Part shown: positions 44,232 through 52,846 of the stretch, piece by piece
Layout: every line of letters starts with the position of its first letter
Numbering within the stretch: the first letter of the stretch is position 1
Source: Myxococcota bacterium
GTDB lineage: Bacteria > Myxococcota_A > UBA9160 > UBA4427
Direction of reading: 5' to 3'
Assembly (NCBI GenBank): GCA_030748735.1
Contig: JASMLK010000058.1
Location: 57,908-121,907 of the forward strand
DNA length: 64,000 nucleotides
Notes under the pieces: model-generated
Database searches by the model: none
Told to the model about the DNA's origin: nothing
The model's input: the letters and a program-made list of their open reading frames with translations, nothing else
Made by a program: the position numbers and the translations under genes

Positions 44232-45854
44232 ATGGCGAACGAGGCCGAACACTACGACGCGGTCATCATCGGAGCCGGAGTCAGCGGCATGTACGCGCTG
44301 CACCACTTGCGCGAGATGGGCCTTTCCGCCCGGGTGTACGACGGCGCGAGCGACGTCGGCGGCACCTGGTGGTACAACCGCTACCCGGGAGCACGCGTCG
44401 ACGGTCCCGGCAGTCCCTTCTATTGCTACACGTTCTCCGAAGAGCTCATGCAGGAATGGGACTGGGAAGAGACCCAGTCCGAACAGTCCGCGGTGCTGGC
44501 CTACATCGAGCATGTCGCCGACAAGTTCGACCTTCGCCGCGACATCCAGTTCGAGACCTGGGTGAAAGACGCTCGCTATGACGAGGTGACGCAGCGCTGG
44601 ACCGTCGAAACCAGCAAGGGCCAGCGTGCTTCGGCCCGGTTTCTGATTTGTGCGGTGGGCGCGCTGTCGACGACGAACAAGCCCGACATTCCGGGGATCA
44701 ACGACTTCGCGGGCGAGACCTATCACACGGGCCAATGGCCGCACGAGCCGGTTTCTTTCAAGGGGAAGCGCGTCGCCGTGATCGGGACCGGTTCGTCTGG
44801 CATCCAGGCGATCCCCGAGATCGCCAAGGAAGCGGACCACGTGACGGTGCTCCAGCGCACCCCGCAGTACGCGTTTCCCGCGGCCAACCGCGCGCTCACA
44901 CCCGAGGAAAGGGCGGAGGCGAGAGACAACTGGGAAGCCATCAAGGCGAAGATGCTCGCGAACACCGGCGGCTTTCCCCACGAGATGCAAGAGCGGTCGG
45001 CCCTCGACGACAGCCCCGAAGAGCGCGAAGCGCTGTACGAAGAGCTGTGGCAGCGGGGCAGTTTCAAGTTCTTTCTCGACCTCTACAGCGACATCGCAAC
45101 CAGTGAAGAAGCCAACGATTCGCTGGCCGAATTCGTGCGCGGCAAGATCCGCGAAATCGTGAAAGACCCGGAGGTCGCGGCGAAGCTGATGCCCGACCAC
45201 TTCGTGATCTGCAAGCGCCCGATCCTCGAGGACGGCTACTTCGAGGCCTACAACCGCGACAACGTGACGTTGGTCGACCTGCACGAGGATCCGATCGAGC
45301 GGTTCAGCGAGACCAGCATTGTCACCCGGTCAGGCGAGCATCCCATCGACATGCTGGTGCTTGCGACCGGCTTCGATGCCATCAGTGGTTCGATGCTGCG
45401 TCTCAACCCCAAGGGACGCGGTGACGTGAGCCTGAAGGAAAGGTGGACCGACCGCTTCCACAACTACCTGGGCCTCACGATTCGCGGCTTCCCCAACCTG
45501 TTCATGATCCACGGTCCCGGATCGCCCGGCGTGTTCTACAACATGCCCCTGGGCGCCGAACGGCAGATGGGCTGGATCGGCGACTTCATGCGCCATTTGA
45601 GCAAGCACGGTTACGGCACCGCCGAGCCCACGGCCGAAAGCGAAGAGGCCTGGGGCAACGAAGTCACCGGACTCGCGAGCTTCACGCTCTTCCCGCGTAC
45701 CGACTCCTGGTGGACCGGCGCAAACGTTCCTGGCAAGCCCCGCTACTTCTCCGTGTACCTGGGCGGCTCGATCTACTACGAGCGCCTCGCCGGCGTTGCG
45801 GCTGGAGACTATCCGGGGTTCGACTTCGAAAAGGCCCGCGAGGCAGGGGCGTAA
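44232..45854 (+). CDS. Baeyer-Villiger flavin monooxygenase
   Basis: This 540-residue enzyme is the size of cyclohexanone monooxygenase. It has an FAD Rossmann motif GAGVSG (14-19), GGTWWYNRYPGARVD, the Baeyer-Villiger fingerprint FAGETYHTGQWP (159-170, F-x-G-x3-H-x3-W-P) and an NADPH Rossmann motif GTGSSG (185-190). VLATGFDAISG and HGPGSPGVFYNMP are also typical. It inserts oxygen next to a ketone using NADPH and O2, giving an ester or lactone, a common ring-opening step for cyclic ketones, terpenoids and steroids. AGGAGAAG precedes the ATG. It is convergent with the TauE-like gene. Confidence 0.92.
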   Translation: MANEAEHYDAVIIGAGVSGMYALHHLREMGLSARVYDGASDVGGTWWYNRYPGARVDGPGSPFYCYTFSEELMQEWDWEETQSEQSAVLAYIEHVADKFDLRRDIQFETWVKDARYDEVTQRWTVETSKGQRASARFLICAVGALSTTNKPDIPGINDFAGETYHTGQWPHEPVSFKGKRVAVIGTGSSGIQAIPEIAKEADHVTVLQRTPQYAFPAANRALTPEERAEARDNWEAIKAKMLANTGGFPHEMQERSALDDSPEEREALYEELWQRGSFKFFLDLYSDIATSEEANDSLAEFVRGKIREIVKDPEVAAKLMPDHFVICKRPILEDGYFEAYNRDNVTLVDLHEDPIERFSETSIVTRSGEHPIDMLVLATGFDAISGSMLRLNPKGRGDVSLKERWTDRFHNYLGLTIRGFPNLFMIHGPGSPGVFYNMPLGAERQMGWIGDFMRHLSKHGYGTAEPTAESEEAWGNEVTGLASFTLFPRTDSWWTGANVPGKPRYFSVYLGGSIYYERLAGVAAGDYPGFDFEKAREAGA

Positions 45855-45894
45855 GCGAGCGCATCCCTCCGCGCGTAGACGGGAGAGGGGAGCG

Positions 45895-46623
45895 TCAACC
45901 CAGGAACGACTTCCCGACCAGCAGTACTCCCGATGCGAGCAGGAACGTCGCGAAGATTCGCTGATAACGCGCAGTATCCAGCCGTGCGTAAACCAGTCGC
46001 TCGGTCAGGACGAAGGTGCCCACGCCCGAGCCAACGTAGGCAACGCTTGCAGCGGAGACTGCCTGTGCTGGTACCCCCGAGGCTGCGAGCGTCATGAGCT
46101 GGAACAGGGCGATCGTCGCGTAGGACACCGCAGTCGTGACGCGAGCGACGTCTTTCTCGTAGTTGCGGTTGTGGACGATGGCCGTGAGCAGCGAGCCACC
46201 GAGATTCGTCATCCCGTGAACAGCACCCATCGCGCTGAAGTACGCGCGCTCATGACGAAAGAGTGACTGGAGTAGCTGCCCGAGACGACTCGACCCGTTC
46301 TCCATGGCGACCACGATCAAGAACAAGCCAACGATCAAGCTCACGTTCACCTGCCACTGTGTCACCAGGAATAGAAAGAGCACGACGCCCGGTACGGTCG
46401 TGGTCAAAATGCGCCTGTAGAAGCGCCCGTCGATAAAGGCGCGATGCCGGCCCACCTGCAACGCGTTGATGGCCAGTGATATGGGGAGCAGGATCACCAG
46501 AGTGCTGATGAAGTCGTATCCCAGCACGAGAAGCATCGGTGTACCGAACAACAGTACGCCGACACCGAAGAGCGATTGAACGAAGGCCGTCAAGACGACG
46601 ACTGCGAGTAGATCGAAGTGCAT
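45895..46623 (-). CDS. TauE/SafE-family membrane transporter
   Basis: This 242-residue protein has about seven to eight membrane helices, with the family's short repeated motif regions (FGVGVLLFGTPMLLVLGYDF near the N-terminus; GAVHGMTNLGGSLLTAIV in the middle). TauE/SafE proteins export or take up sulfite, sulfoacetate or other anions. I chose the ATG at 46623; the extra upstream residues in the longer frame are not membrane-like. It is divergent from the TetR gene at 46858 and may be under its control through the dyad at 46811-46835. Confidence 0.83.
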   Translation of the reverse strand: MHFDLLAVVVLTAFVQSLFGVGVLLFGTPMLLVLGYDFISTLVILLPISLAINALQVGRHRAFIDGRFYRRILTTTVPGVVLFLFLVTQWQVNVSLIVGLFLIVVAMENGSSRLGQLLQSLFRHERAYFSAMGAVHGMTNLGGSLLTAIVHNRNYEKDVARVTTAVSYATIALFQLMTLAASGVPAQAVSAASVAYVGSGVGTFVLTERLVYARLDTARYQRIFATFLLASGVLLVGKSFLG

Positions 46624-46810
46624 TTGGTTCCGTATCGGTTGGCTTCGGCCGCGCTCACGCGCTCGGCCACGACGCTTTGGGCTCCCTATTCGGCGATACG
46701 GGGATGCCTCCTCCAGCGATCCGATGCGCACAGCACGCCATCTGTACGGCGAAGCCTGCGAGAACGACGGCCAGCTGGGGGCGCTCTGGGAGTGGCGCGT
46801 GATCATCTCG

Positions 46811-46835
46811 AATACGGAAATGTGCAATCCGAATT
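46811..46835. promoter_or_regulatory. Dyad AATACGGA-N9-TCCGAATT, likely TetR operator
   Basis: Arms match at 7 of 8 positions and are AT-richer than the surroundings. The dyad is 22 bases upstream of the TetR start, in the divergent promoter shared with the TauE-like gene, the usual place for an autoregulatory site. Confidence 0.45.
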
Positions 46836-46857
46836 ATGATTTGGAACACTCAGGACC

Positions 46858-47514
46858 ATGGCGAGGCGATCCCGAATTCCGACCGGCAAGGCCCGTGCCC
46901 GAATGCTGCGCGACGAGGCGTATCGCGAGGCGATCACCGAGGCCGCCGAAGCCCTCTTCGGTGTTCACGGAACAGACGGCACCAAGATGGAGGACATCGC
47001 TCGCGATGCCGGGTTCGCGGTCACGACCGTCTACTCCGTCTTCCGAAAGGGAAAGGCGGAAATCGTCGACGCCGTTCACGCGCTGAGGCTCGGCGAACTC
47101 GTGCGGGCTGCCGAGTCCTACGCGTCGTCGGAAGGCAGCGCGCTCGATCGACTCGCTGCGAGCGACCGGCAATCGGTCGCCTTCTTCATGGAGCACGAGA
47201 ACTATCTCCGGATGCACCTGCGAGCGGGACACGCCTGGTTCATGCCAGAAGCGGTTGCAGGGCGAGTCCGAGGCGGTGCCGCCAGATGGAGCGATGGCGT
47301 CGGTGCGGTCATCGACATGATCAGCGAAGGGATCGCGAACGGAGAATTCGGCGTCGACGATCCACGGCGCGCCGGCAAGAGCATCGTCATGCTCCAACAA
47401 ATTCACCTGGCCGAATGGATCGAGAGTGGATCGAGCGCCGGTGTCGACGAAGTCTTCGAACGCTACTGGGCGGACGCCGTGCTCCTGTTGCGCACGAGCG
47501 AGCCAAACACCTGA
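46858..47514 (+). CDS. TetR-family transcriptional regulator
   Basis: This 218-residue regulator has the N-terminal helix-turn-helix (about 20-66: ITEAAEALFGVHGTDGTKME, then TTVYSVFRKGKAEIV, where the YxxF landmark lies in the recognition helix) and a helical effector domain ending in GVDEVFERYWADAVLLL. It leads a same-strand series (SDR, split transketolase, VOC) with short gaps and so likely controls it. The binding site is probably the dyad at 46811-46835. Confidence 0.9.
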   Translation: MARRSRIPTGKARARMLRDEAYREAITEAAEALFGVHGTDGTKMEDIARDAGFAVTTVYSVFRKGKAEIVDAVHALRLGELVRAAESYASSEGSALDRLAASDRQSVAFFMEHENYLRMHLRAGHAWFMPEAVAGRVRGGAARWSDGVGAVIDMISEGIANGEFGVDDPRRAGKSIVMLQQIHLAEWIESGSSAGVDEVFERYWADAVLLLRTSEPNT

Positions 47515-47572
47515 CACGTCGATCAACAACGACACGGGAGCACCCGATGCGAATGGACCGAGAGGAGACGCG

Positions 47573-48343
47573 ATGACGGGATTGGCAAGTCCGGGAACAG
47601 CAGTGGTGGTGACTGGGGGGGCGTCTGGTATCGGGCGCGCGTCGGCGAGGGCGCTCGCGGAGGTCGGGCGGCCGGTGGCAATATGGGATGTCGACGCCGA
47701 GGTTGCCGCGACCGTCGCGAAGGACATTGCATCCGAGTTCGCTGTCGCGACCTGTTCAGCTGGCATCGACGTGCGGGAGAGCGAGCGTTTTCCCGCGGTC
47801 GTCGCCGCCGCGCGTGAGGCCGTCGGTCCGATCGGCGGCTTCGTGCACTCGGCGGGCGTATCGCACCCGGTGCCGATCGACGCGCTCGATGTGGAGAGTT
47901 GGGATCTCGTCCTCGACATCAACCTGCGTGCCTATCCACTGATCATCAAAGCGCTGCTTTCCGAACTTCGCAGCCACGCCGGCTCGGCGATCGTCGGCAT
48001 CGCATCGGTCAACGCGATCCTGGGCAACGGCGCAAACCCGGCTTACAGCGCATCGAAGGCGGGGCTTCTGTCGGTGACGCGGTCGCTTGCCGATGGCCTG
48101 GCGGCAGATGGCATTCGCGTCAACGCCATCTGTCCGGGCTATATCCGCACCCCAATGCAGGACGAGCCAATGGCCAACGTCCCGGGCCTCGAGCAGGCCT
48201 ACGAGCGTCAGTCCATGCTGGGCCGGATGGGTGAACCCGAGGAGATCGCACGCGTCGTGCGATTCCTTTTGTCGGAAGAGGCGAGCTTCATCACGGCAGA
48301 GCACGTGATCGTAGACGGCGGCGTGGTGCCGTCGCAGCGTTGA
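47573..48343 (+). CDS. SDR-family oxidoreductase
   Basis: This 256-residue classical SDR has TGGASGIG near residue 15, HSAG in place of NNAG, IASVNA, catalytic Tyr/Lys in YSASKAG, AICPGYIRTPM and C-terminal EHVIVDGG. GAGGAGACGC precedes the ATG at 47573; the longer frame overlaps the TetR gene. It is 58 bases after TetR and 24 before the transketolase subunit, so it is probably one operon. Substrate may be a polyol or sugar-like alcohol given the transketolase partners. Confidence 0.88.
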   Translation: MTGLASPGTAVVVTGGASGIGRASARALAEVGRPVAIWDVDAEVAATVAKDIASEFAVATCSAGIDVRESERFPAVVAAAREAVGPIGGFVHSAGVSHPVPIDALDVESWDLVLDINLRAYPLIIKALLSELRSHAGSAIVGIASVNAILGNGANPAYSASKAGLLSVTRSLADGLAADGIRVNAICPGYIRTPMQDEPMANVPGLEQAYERQSMLGRMGEPEEIARVVRFLLSEEASFITAEHVIVDGGVVPSQR

Positions 48344-48367
48344 GCGCGCCAGTCAATTGGAGAGAGC

Positions 48368-49237
48368 ATGACCAAGCGCCCCCCGGAAGAGGTCCTGCAA
48401 CGAAAACGCGGAGCAGAAGCCGAGAGTCTCCGTCGCGCTGCGGAGGAGCTGCGGCTTGCGGTGATCGAGATGATCAATCGTGCCGGGCTGGGTCACTACT
48501 CGAGCACCTTTTCCGCCGCCGAGATCCTGACCGTGCTCTACCGCCATACCCTGCGCCTCAAGCCGAGCGATCCGGCCTGGCCCGATCGGGATCGCTTCCT
48601 GCTCGGCAAGGGACACATCGCGGTCGGGCTCTGGCCACTGCTTGCCGAGTTGGGGTTCTTCCCGACCCACTGGCTCGAGGCTTTCGGAAAGAAGGGAGCT
48701 CGGCTCCAGGATCACCCCGACATGCACAGCGCACCGGGCATCGACTTCAGCTCGGGTTCGCTCGGGCACAACCTTTCGGTCGGGGTCGGCATGGCGATCG
48801 CCGCACGTTTACAGAAAAAGGACCATCGCATCTTCGTCATGCTCGGCGACGGTGAGTTGCACGAGGGGCAGGTCTGGGAAGCCGCGATGTCCGCTCCGCA
48901 TTTCGACCTCGGCAACCTCGTCGCGATCGTCGACGCAAACGGTTCCTGTGCGAGTGGCGAGACGTCGTCGATCATGAACATCGAGCCCGTCGCAGGGCGC
49001 TTCGAAGCCTTCGGTTGGCGGACGGTGGAGATCGATGGCCACGACGTCTCAGCGATCGTTCGAGCGTTCGACGGCCTGCCGGACCCGACCGATGTCCGTC
49101 CCACCTGCATCGTTGCGCGGACGCTCAAGGGCAAGGGCGTTTCCTTCATGGAAGCAGAACCGCGCAAGTGGCATGTCGGTTTTCTCGGCACGGCGGATCG
49201 CGCTCGTGCGATCGACGAGATCAAGGAGCGGCTGTGA
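48368..49237 (+). CDS. Transketolase-like N-terminal (TPP-binding) subunit
   Basis: This 289-residue protein is the N-terminal half of a split transketolase. The TPP/Mg motif is GDGELHEGQVWEAAM followed by N in VDANGSC (GDG...N pattern). KGHIAVGLW and SGSLGHNLSVGVGMA are typical substrate/TPP loops. Its partner is encoded immediately downstream with a TGATG overlap. Split transketolases of this kind transfer two-carbon units in sugar, apiose or branched-polyol catabolism or in natural-product pathways, besides the pentose phosphate cycle. The accessory location argues against a housekeeping role. Confidence 0.9.
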   Translation: MTKRPPEEVLQRKRGAEAESLRRAAEELRLAVIEMINRAGLGHYSSTFSAAEILTVLYRHTLRLKPSDPAWPDRDRFLLGKGHIAVGLWPLLAELGFFPTHWLEAFGKKGARLQDHPDMHSAPGIDFSSGSLGHNLSVGVGMAIAARLQKKDHRIFVMLGDGELHEGQVWEAAMSAPHFDLGNLVAIVDANGSCASGETSSIMNIEPVAGRFEAFGWRTVEIDGHDVSAIVRAFDGLPDPTDVRPTCIVARTLKGKGVSFMEAEPRKWHVGFLGTADRARAIDEIKERL

Positions 49238-50211
49238 TGGGGAACGTTGACGAAGTCTTTTCATTTACCGCCGACGAAGGCGAGTTTTCGGGCTGGGCTC
49301 CACTCGGCAAGACGCTCATCGATCTGGGCCACGAACATCCGGGCATCGTGGCCGTTGCTCCCGACCTCGGAAGCGCTCCCATCGTCGGCCACTTTGCCGA
49401 CGTCTTTCCCGATCGTGTGGTCGATTGTGGGATCGCCGAGTGCAACGCCGTGTCCATCGCGGCCGGACTCGCGGTGTCGGGCTGCATCCCCTTCGTGCTT
49501 CAGATCGGCGCGTTCAGTGCGCTGAAGTGTGCTGAGCAGATCCGCACCGACCTCGCCTACACGCGGGTGCCCGTGCGCATCCTGTCGGGGTGGTCGGGGC
49601 TGGCGATGGGCTACTTCGGGACGAGTCATCACGCGGTCGAGGACATCGCGATCGCGCGTTCGATCACGAACCTCACCGTCGTGGCACCCAGCGACCCGGT
49701 TTCCGCCGAGGCGGTGATGCGAGCGACGCTCGAGCATCCGGGGCCGGTGTACTTCCGCTTCGGCGCGGGGGAAGAGGCGCCGATCTATTCGCAGCCTCCC
49801 GAGATCGAGTACGGCCGCTTCCTTCGACCGCGAGAGGGCCGCGATGCGACCATCATCGCGACGGGCATTGGCGTTCCGTGTGCTCTCGCTGCGGCCGAGC
49901 GCGCACAGGCCAACGGCCACGATGTCGGCGTGCTCGACGCACTCTTCCTGAAGCCCCTCGACGAAGAGGCCATCATCGCTGCGGCCGAATCGAGCGGGCG
50001 TTTGCTCACCGTCGAAGAACACGGCGTCGTCGGTGGCCTGGGCGCGTCTGTTGCGGAGGTGCTCGTTCGACACCGGAGCACGGCGCATCTGTCGATTCAC
50101 GGCCTACCCGACGAGGCCTTGCTCGTCGCCTCGACCCCTGAACTCCACGACCACTACGGCCTCACGCCCGACGGTGTCCTCGAGCGCCTCGAGGAACTGC
50201 TCGGTCGTTGA
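49237..50211 (+). CDS. Transketolase-like C-terminal (pyrimidine-binding) subunit
   Basis: This 324-residue partner carries the pyrimidine domain (VAPDLGSAPIVGHFADVFPD, catalytic Glu in GIAECNAVSIAAGLA, SHHAVEDIAI) and the C-terminal transketolase domain (ATIIATGIGVPCALAAAERA, LLTVEEHGVVGGLGASVAEV). The start ATG at 49237 shares a base with the preceding TGA. The Glu that activates TPP is present. It would form an alpha2-beta2 enzyme with the upstream subunit; both belong to the TetR-led operon. Confidence 0.9.
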   Translation: MGNVDEVFSFTADEGEFSGWAPLGKTLIDLGHEHPGIVAVAPDLGSAPIVGHFADVFPDRVVDCGIAECNAVSIAAGLAVSGCIPFVLQIGAFSALKCAEQIRTDLAYTRVPVRILSGWSGLAMGYFGTSHHAVEDIAIARSITNLTVVAPSDPVSAEAVMRATLEHPGPVYFRFGAGEEAPIYSQPPEIEYGRFLRPREGRDATIIATGIGVPCALAAAERAQANGHDVGVLDALFLKPLDEEAIIAAAESSGRLLTVEEHGVVGGLGASVAEVLVRHRSTAHLSIHGLPDEALLVASTPELHDHYGLTPDGVLERLEELLGR

Positions 50212-50259
50212 CATTGGGGTCAGAGTGCCGTTCGTCGCGAAGGCAGGAGAACGTTCATC

Positions 50260-50805
50260 ATGAATGCCGCACTACTGGAATCCAGATTCGGTCCGATCAG
50301 ACAGGTCGCCTACGTCGCCGAAGACATCGACGCCGCGATGCAGGCCTGGAATCGCCAAATGGGTGTTGGCCCCTTTGCGGTGGCTCGCGACGTCACGCCT
50401 TTCAGGGGGGCGAAGTACCGCGGGGAATCCTGCGAAGACCTGCGGCTCAACCTGGGCTTCGGCTATCTCGGCGAAATCCAGCTCGAGTTGATCGAACAGC
50501 TGGATGATCGTCCTTCCATCTACAAGGAAATGCTCGACCGCGGGAATCGGGGAGCCCATCACTATTGCTTCGCCGTGGACGACTATGGTTCGGCCTATCG
50601 AGAGCTGATGGACAGCGGTTTCGAAGTGGTGGTGCAGGCCGGCAACGAGAAGGGCGGCATGATCTATTGCGAATCCAGCGCGATTCCCGGTTTGATCCTG
50701 GAACTCATTGCTTGGAACGAGCGAACCAGGCCCTACTACGAAGGGACCAGGAAGTTTCTGGCCGGCGTCGACCAGGGCCAGCTGGTCCACGAGATCACGC
50801 TGTAG
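50260..50805 (+). CDS. VOC/glyoxalase-superfamily protein
   Basis: This 181-residue protein has the vicinal oxygen chelate fold: IRQVAYVAEDIDAAMQAWNR, a central GYLGEIQLELIEQLDD strand pair, then HHYCFAVDDYGSAYRELMDS and a terminal GLILELIAW. Metal-site candidates are the His in HHYCFAV and Glu residues in IQLELIE and LILELI. It resembles the epimerase/lyase branch (methylmalonyl-CoA epimerase-like and PhnB-like proteins). It follows the transketolase pair after 48 bases and overlaps the 3' end of the convergent SnoaL-like gene by 11 bases. Confidence 0.85.
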   Translation: MNAALLESRFGPIRQVAYVAEDIDAAMQAWNRQMGVGPFAVARDVTPFRGAKYRGESCEDLRLNLGFGYLGEIQLELIEQLDDRPSIYKEMLDRGNRGAHHYCFAVDDYGSAYRELMDSGFEVVVQAGNEKGGMIYCESSAIPGLILELIAWNERTRPYYEGTRKFLAGVDQGQLVHEITL

Positions 50806-51202
50806 GTTGACGCACGAGCATCGCCCCGACCGTTTCTGCGGAGTGGCGCGTGTCGTTGTATTCCTTGGCGAGCACGATCTTGCCGTCCTCGAACACGAGC
50901 AGGAAGTGGTAGCTGTTGTCGTACTGCGTGCCGTCGCGAAGCTGCGCCTGGCACGTCGCTTCGACCGCTACCCGGTCTGCGTCGGCGGTAATGCCCGTGA
51001 CCTTCATGTCCGGGGGCGTCGCGCACGCGTCATGGAAACCGCGGACGAACCCCTCGAACGTGGGGCGGTCGATGGTTCCAATTCCGGGCACCCACCACTT
51101 CGGATCGTCACCGAGCAGCGAGTCGTCGAGAATTCCCCGTCCGACCTGTTCGATGAATCGGCGCGCCGAAGCGCGGTTCGCCTCTGTCTGCGGATCACTC
51201 AT
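50795..51202 (-). CDS. SnoaL/NTF2-like small cyclase- or isomerase-type protein
   Basis: This 135-residue cone-fold protein (NRASARRFIEQVGRGILDDS; KWWVPGIGTIDRPTFEGFVR; YDNSYHFLLVFEDGKIVLAK; EYNDTRH) belongs to the SnoaL-like/ketosteroid isomerase superfamily. Polar residues line the expected pocket, but a catalytic set cannot be assigned. Such proteins isomerise, hydrate or cyclise small lipophilic molecules. It is transcribed towards, and overlaps by 11 bases, the VOC gene. Confidence 0.82.
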   Translation of the reverse strand: MSDPQTEANRASARRFIEQVGRGILDDSLLGDDPKWWVPGIGTIDRPTFEGFVRGFHDACATPPDMKVTGITADADRVAVEATCQAQLRDGTQYDNSYHFLLVFEDGKIVLAKEYNDTRHSAETVGAMLVRQPTA

Positions 51203-51421
51203 TCGCTTCGCTCCCTCACTCGGCGTCCCTGGCCGTTCGCGGCGGCGAAGCGCAGCTCAGCGATCTTCTTGCAGCCCACGGCACAGAAAGCGCCTCCTCG
51301 ATTCCATGTCGATGTCGCGAGAAACACAGAATTGCAGTTGCTGTCGCTACGAATCAACCCCAACTTCGAACCGGATCGCGACCAGGTCGAGCGGACGAAC
51401 TCGACCTGACAGGAGGCCCCG

Positions 51422-52840
51422 ATGGGAACGGAAGCCAAGCTCGAAGTGCGCAATGACCAGGTGGAAGACATCGATTGCCCGAAGGGCATCGCGGAATGGA
51501 TCAGCGAGCAGCTCGGTGGCGAGGTGCTCGAAGTAACGCGCCTGGAGCGCTGGCGCCCGCAATGGAAGGTCACCTACAGCGTCGACGGAGCAACCGGGGC
51601 CGTTCTCTTTCGCGGCAACCGCCCGATCGCAGGGAAGGACGACCTGCGGTTCGAGATGGAGGTCATGCAGGCCCTCGAAGCCAATGGCATCCGGGTGCCG
51701 CACATCCACGGTTGGGTCGACTCGCCGAAGGCGTTCGTCATGGACTGGGTGGACACGGACGACCGCGCTCCGGGAATGCTGCATACGGCGATCGAGAACC
51801 CCTCGACGATGAGCGACGAACGTTGGCAGGCGATGCTCAACTACATGCAGCACTTGTCGGACGTTCATGACGTACCCGTCAGCGAGTTCACTCACATCCG
51901 CCAGCTCTCGAAACCGCCGAGCACGGCCGACGACATCGCGCTTCGCGCCACCGAGCGCATGTTCCAGATGGGCACTCGAGCGGGCAACATCGATCCGCCT
52001 CTCGAGTTCCTGCAGTTCTGGCTGCGACGCAACGTTCCGAAGCATCGAACGGAAGCGAGCTTCATCGCGGGTGATGCTGGCCAGTTCATGTCTGCCGGAA
52101 CGGACGTCCTGGCGCTGCTCGACTTCGAGATCGCGACGATCGGAGACACCCATTGGGATCTCGCCTGCTTCCGGGGGCGTCATCCCTACGAGAACATGGG
52201 TGACATCCCAGCGCTCTACCGCCAATACGCCGAAGTCAGCGGCAAGGAGGTCGATCTGCGTGTGGTCGGCTATCACACGGTCAACTTCCTGCAGCTGTCT
52301 GGGATTGCTGCGAAGTTCTTCATGATGCCAGAGGCCGCCGGGGGCAATTGGATCGAGGGCGTCCTCGAGTACGCGAGCATCTCGCGACGGGCGTTCGAAG
52401 CGATCGCCGAGCTGCAGGGCATCAAACTCGACTACGATCTGCATCTTCCCGAACCCACGATCCAACCGTGGGAAGATTCCGGTTTCAGAAAGCTGATCAT
52501 CGACATCGAACGCCTGCAGACCTCGCCGGCCTTCGAGCCCTGGGAGCGCGACCTGCTGGGCGCGATCCCCAAATTCTTGTTGAACCACGCTCGCTACCGA
52601 AACTGGTTCGAGTCCGAAACCATCGCAGACATCAGCGCACTCACGGGTCGGACGCTGCCCGACCTCGCGGCTGCAGACGCCGCTGCCATGGAGTTGATCC
52701 AAGCCGCAGACGCGGAGCACGACGACGAGTGGGTCCGTGCCATGCATCGCCGCCTGCTTCGGTTCTCGATGATCGTGGCCGGTACCGACCCCGACAGTGA
52801 GAACCCGCTCTTCCACAGGCTGGACCCGATTCTCGACTAG
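51422..52840 (+). CDS. Aminoglycoside-phosphotransferase-fold protein with degenerate catalytic loop
   Basis: This 472-residue protein has the APH/choline-kinase fold: EMEVMQALEANGIRVPHIHG, FVMDWV hinge, catalytic loop and LLDFEIATIGDTHWDLACF. The loop normally HGDxxxxN reads AGDAGQFM, so the His and the Asn are replaced while the Asp is kept; the metal-binding Asp of LLDFE is present. The long C-terminal helical domain (about 270-472) is typical of acyl-CoA dehydrogenase-linked phosphotransferases such as ACAD10/11-type N-termini. AGGAGGC gives a strong start. Activity may be altered or lost. Confidence 0.85.
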   Translation: MGTEAKLEVRNDQVEDIDCPKGIAEWISEQLGGEVLEVTRLERWRPQWKVTYSVDGATGAVLFRGNRPIAGKDDLRFEMEVMQALEANGIRVPHIHGWVDSPKAFVMDWVDTDDRAPGMLHTAIENPSTMSDERWQAMLNYMQHLSDVHDVPVSEFTHIRQLSKPPSTADDIALRATERMFQMGTRAGNIDPPLEFLQFWLRRNVPKHRTEASFIAGDAGQFMSAGTDVLALLDFEIATIGDTHWDLACFRGRHPYENMGDIPALYRQYAEVSGKEVDLRVVGYHTVNFLQLSGIAAKFFMMPEAAGGNWIEGVLEYASISRRAFEAIAELQGIKLDYDLHLPEPTIQPWEDSGFRKLIIDIERLQTSPAFEPWERDLLGAIPKFLLNHARYRNWFESETIADISALTGRTLPDLAAADAAAMELIQAADAEHDDEWVRAMHRRLLRFSMIVAGTDPDSENPLFHRLDPILD

Positions 52841-52846
52841 ATTCCC

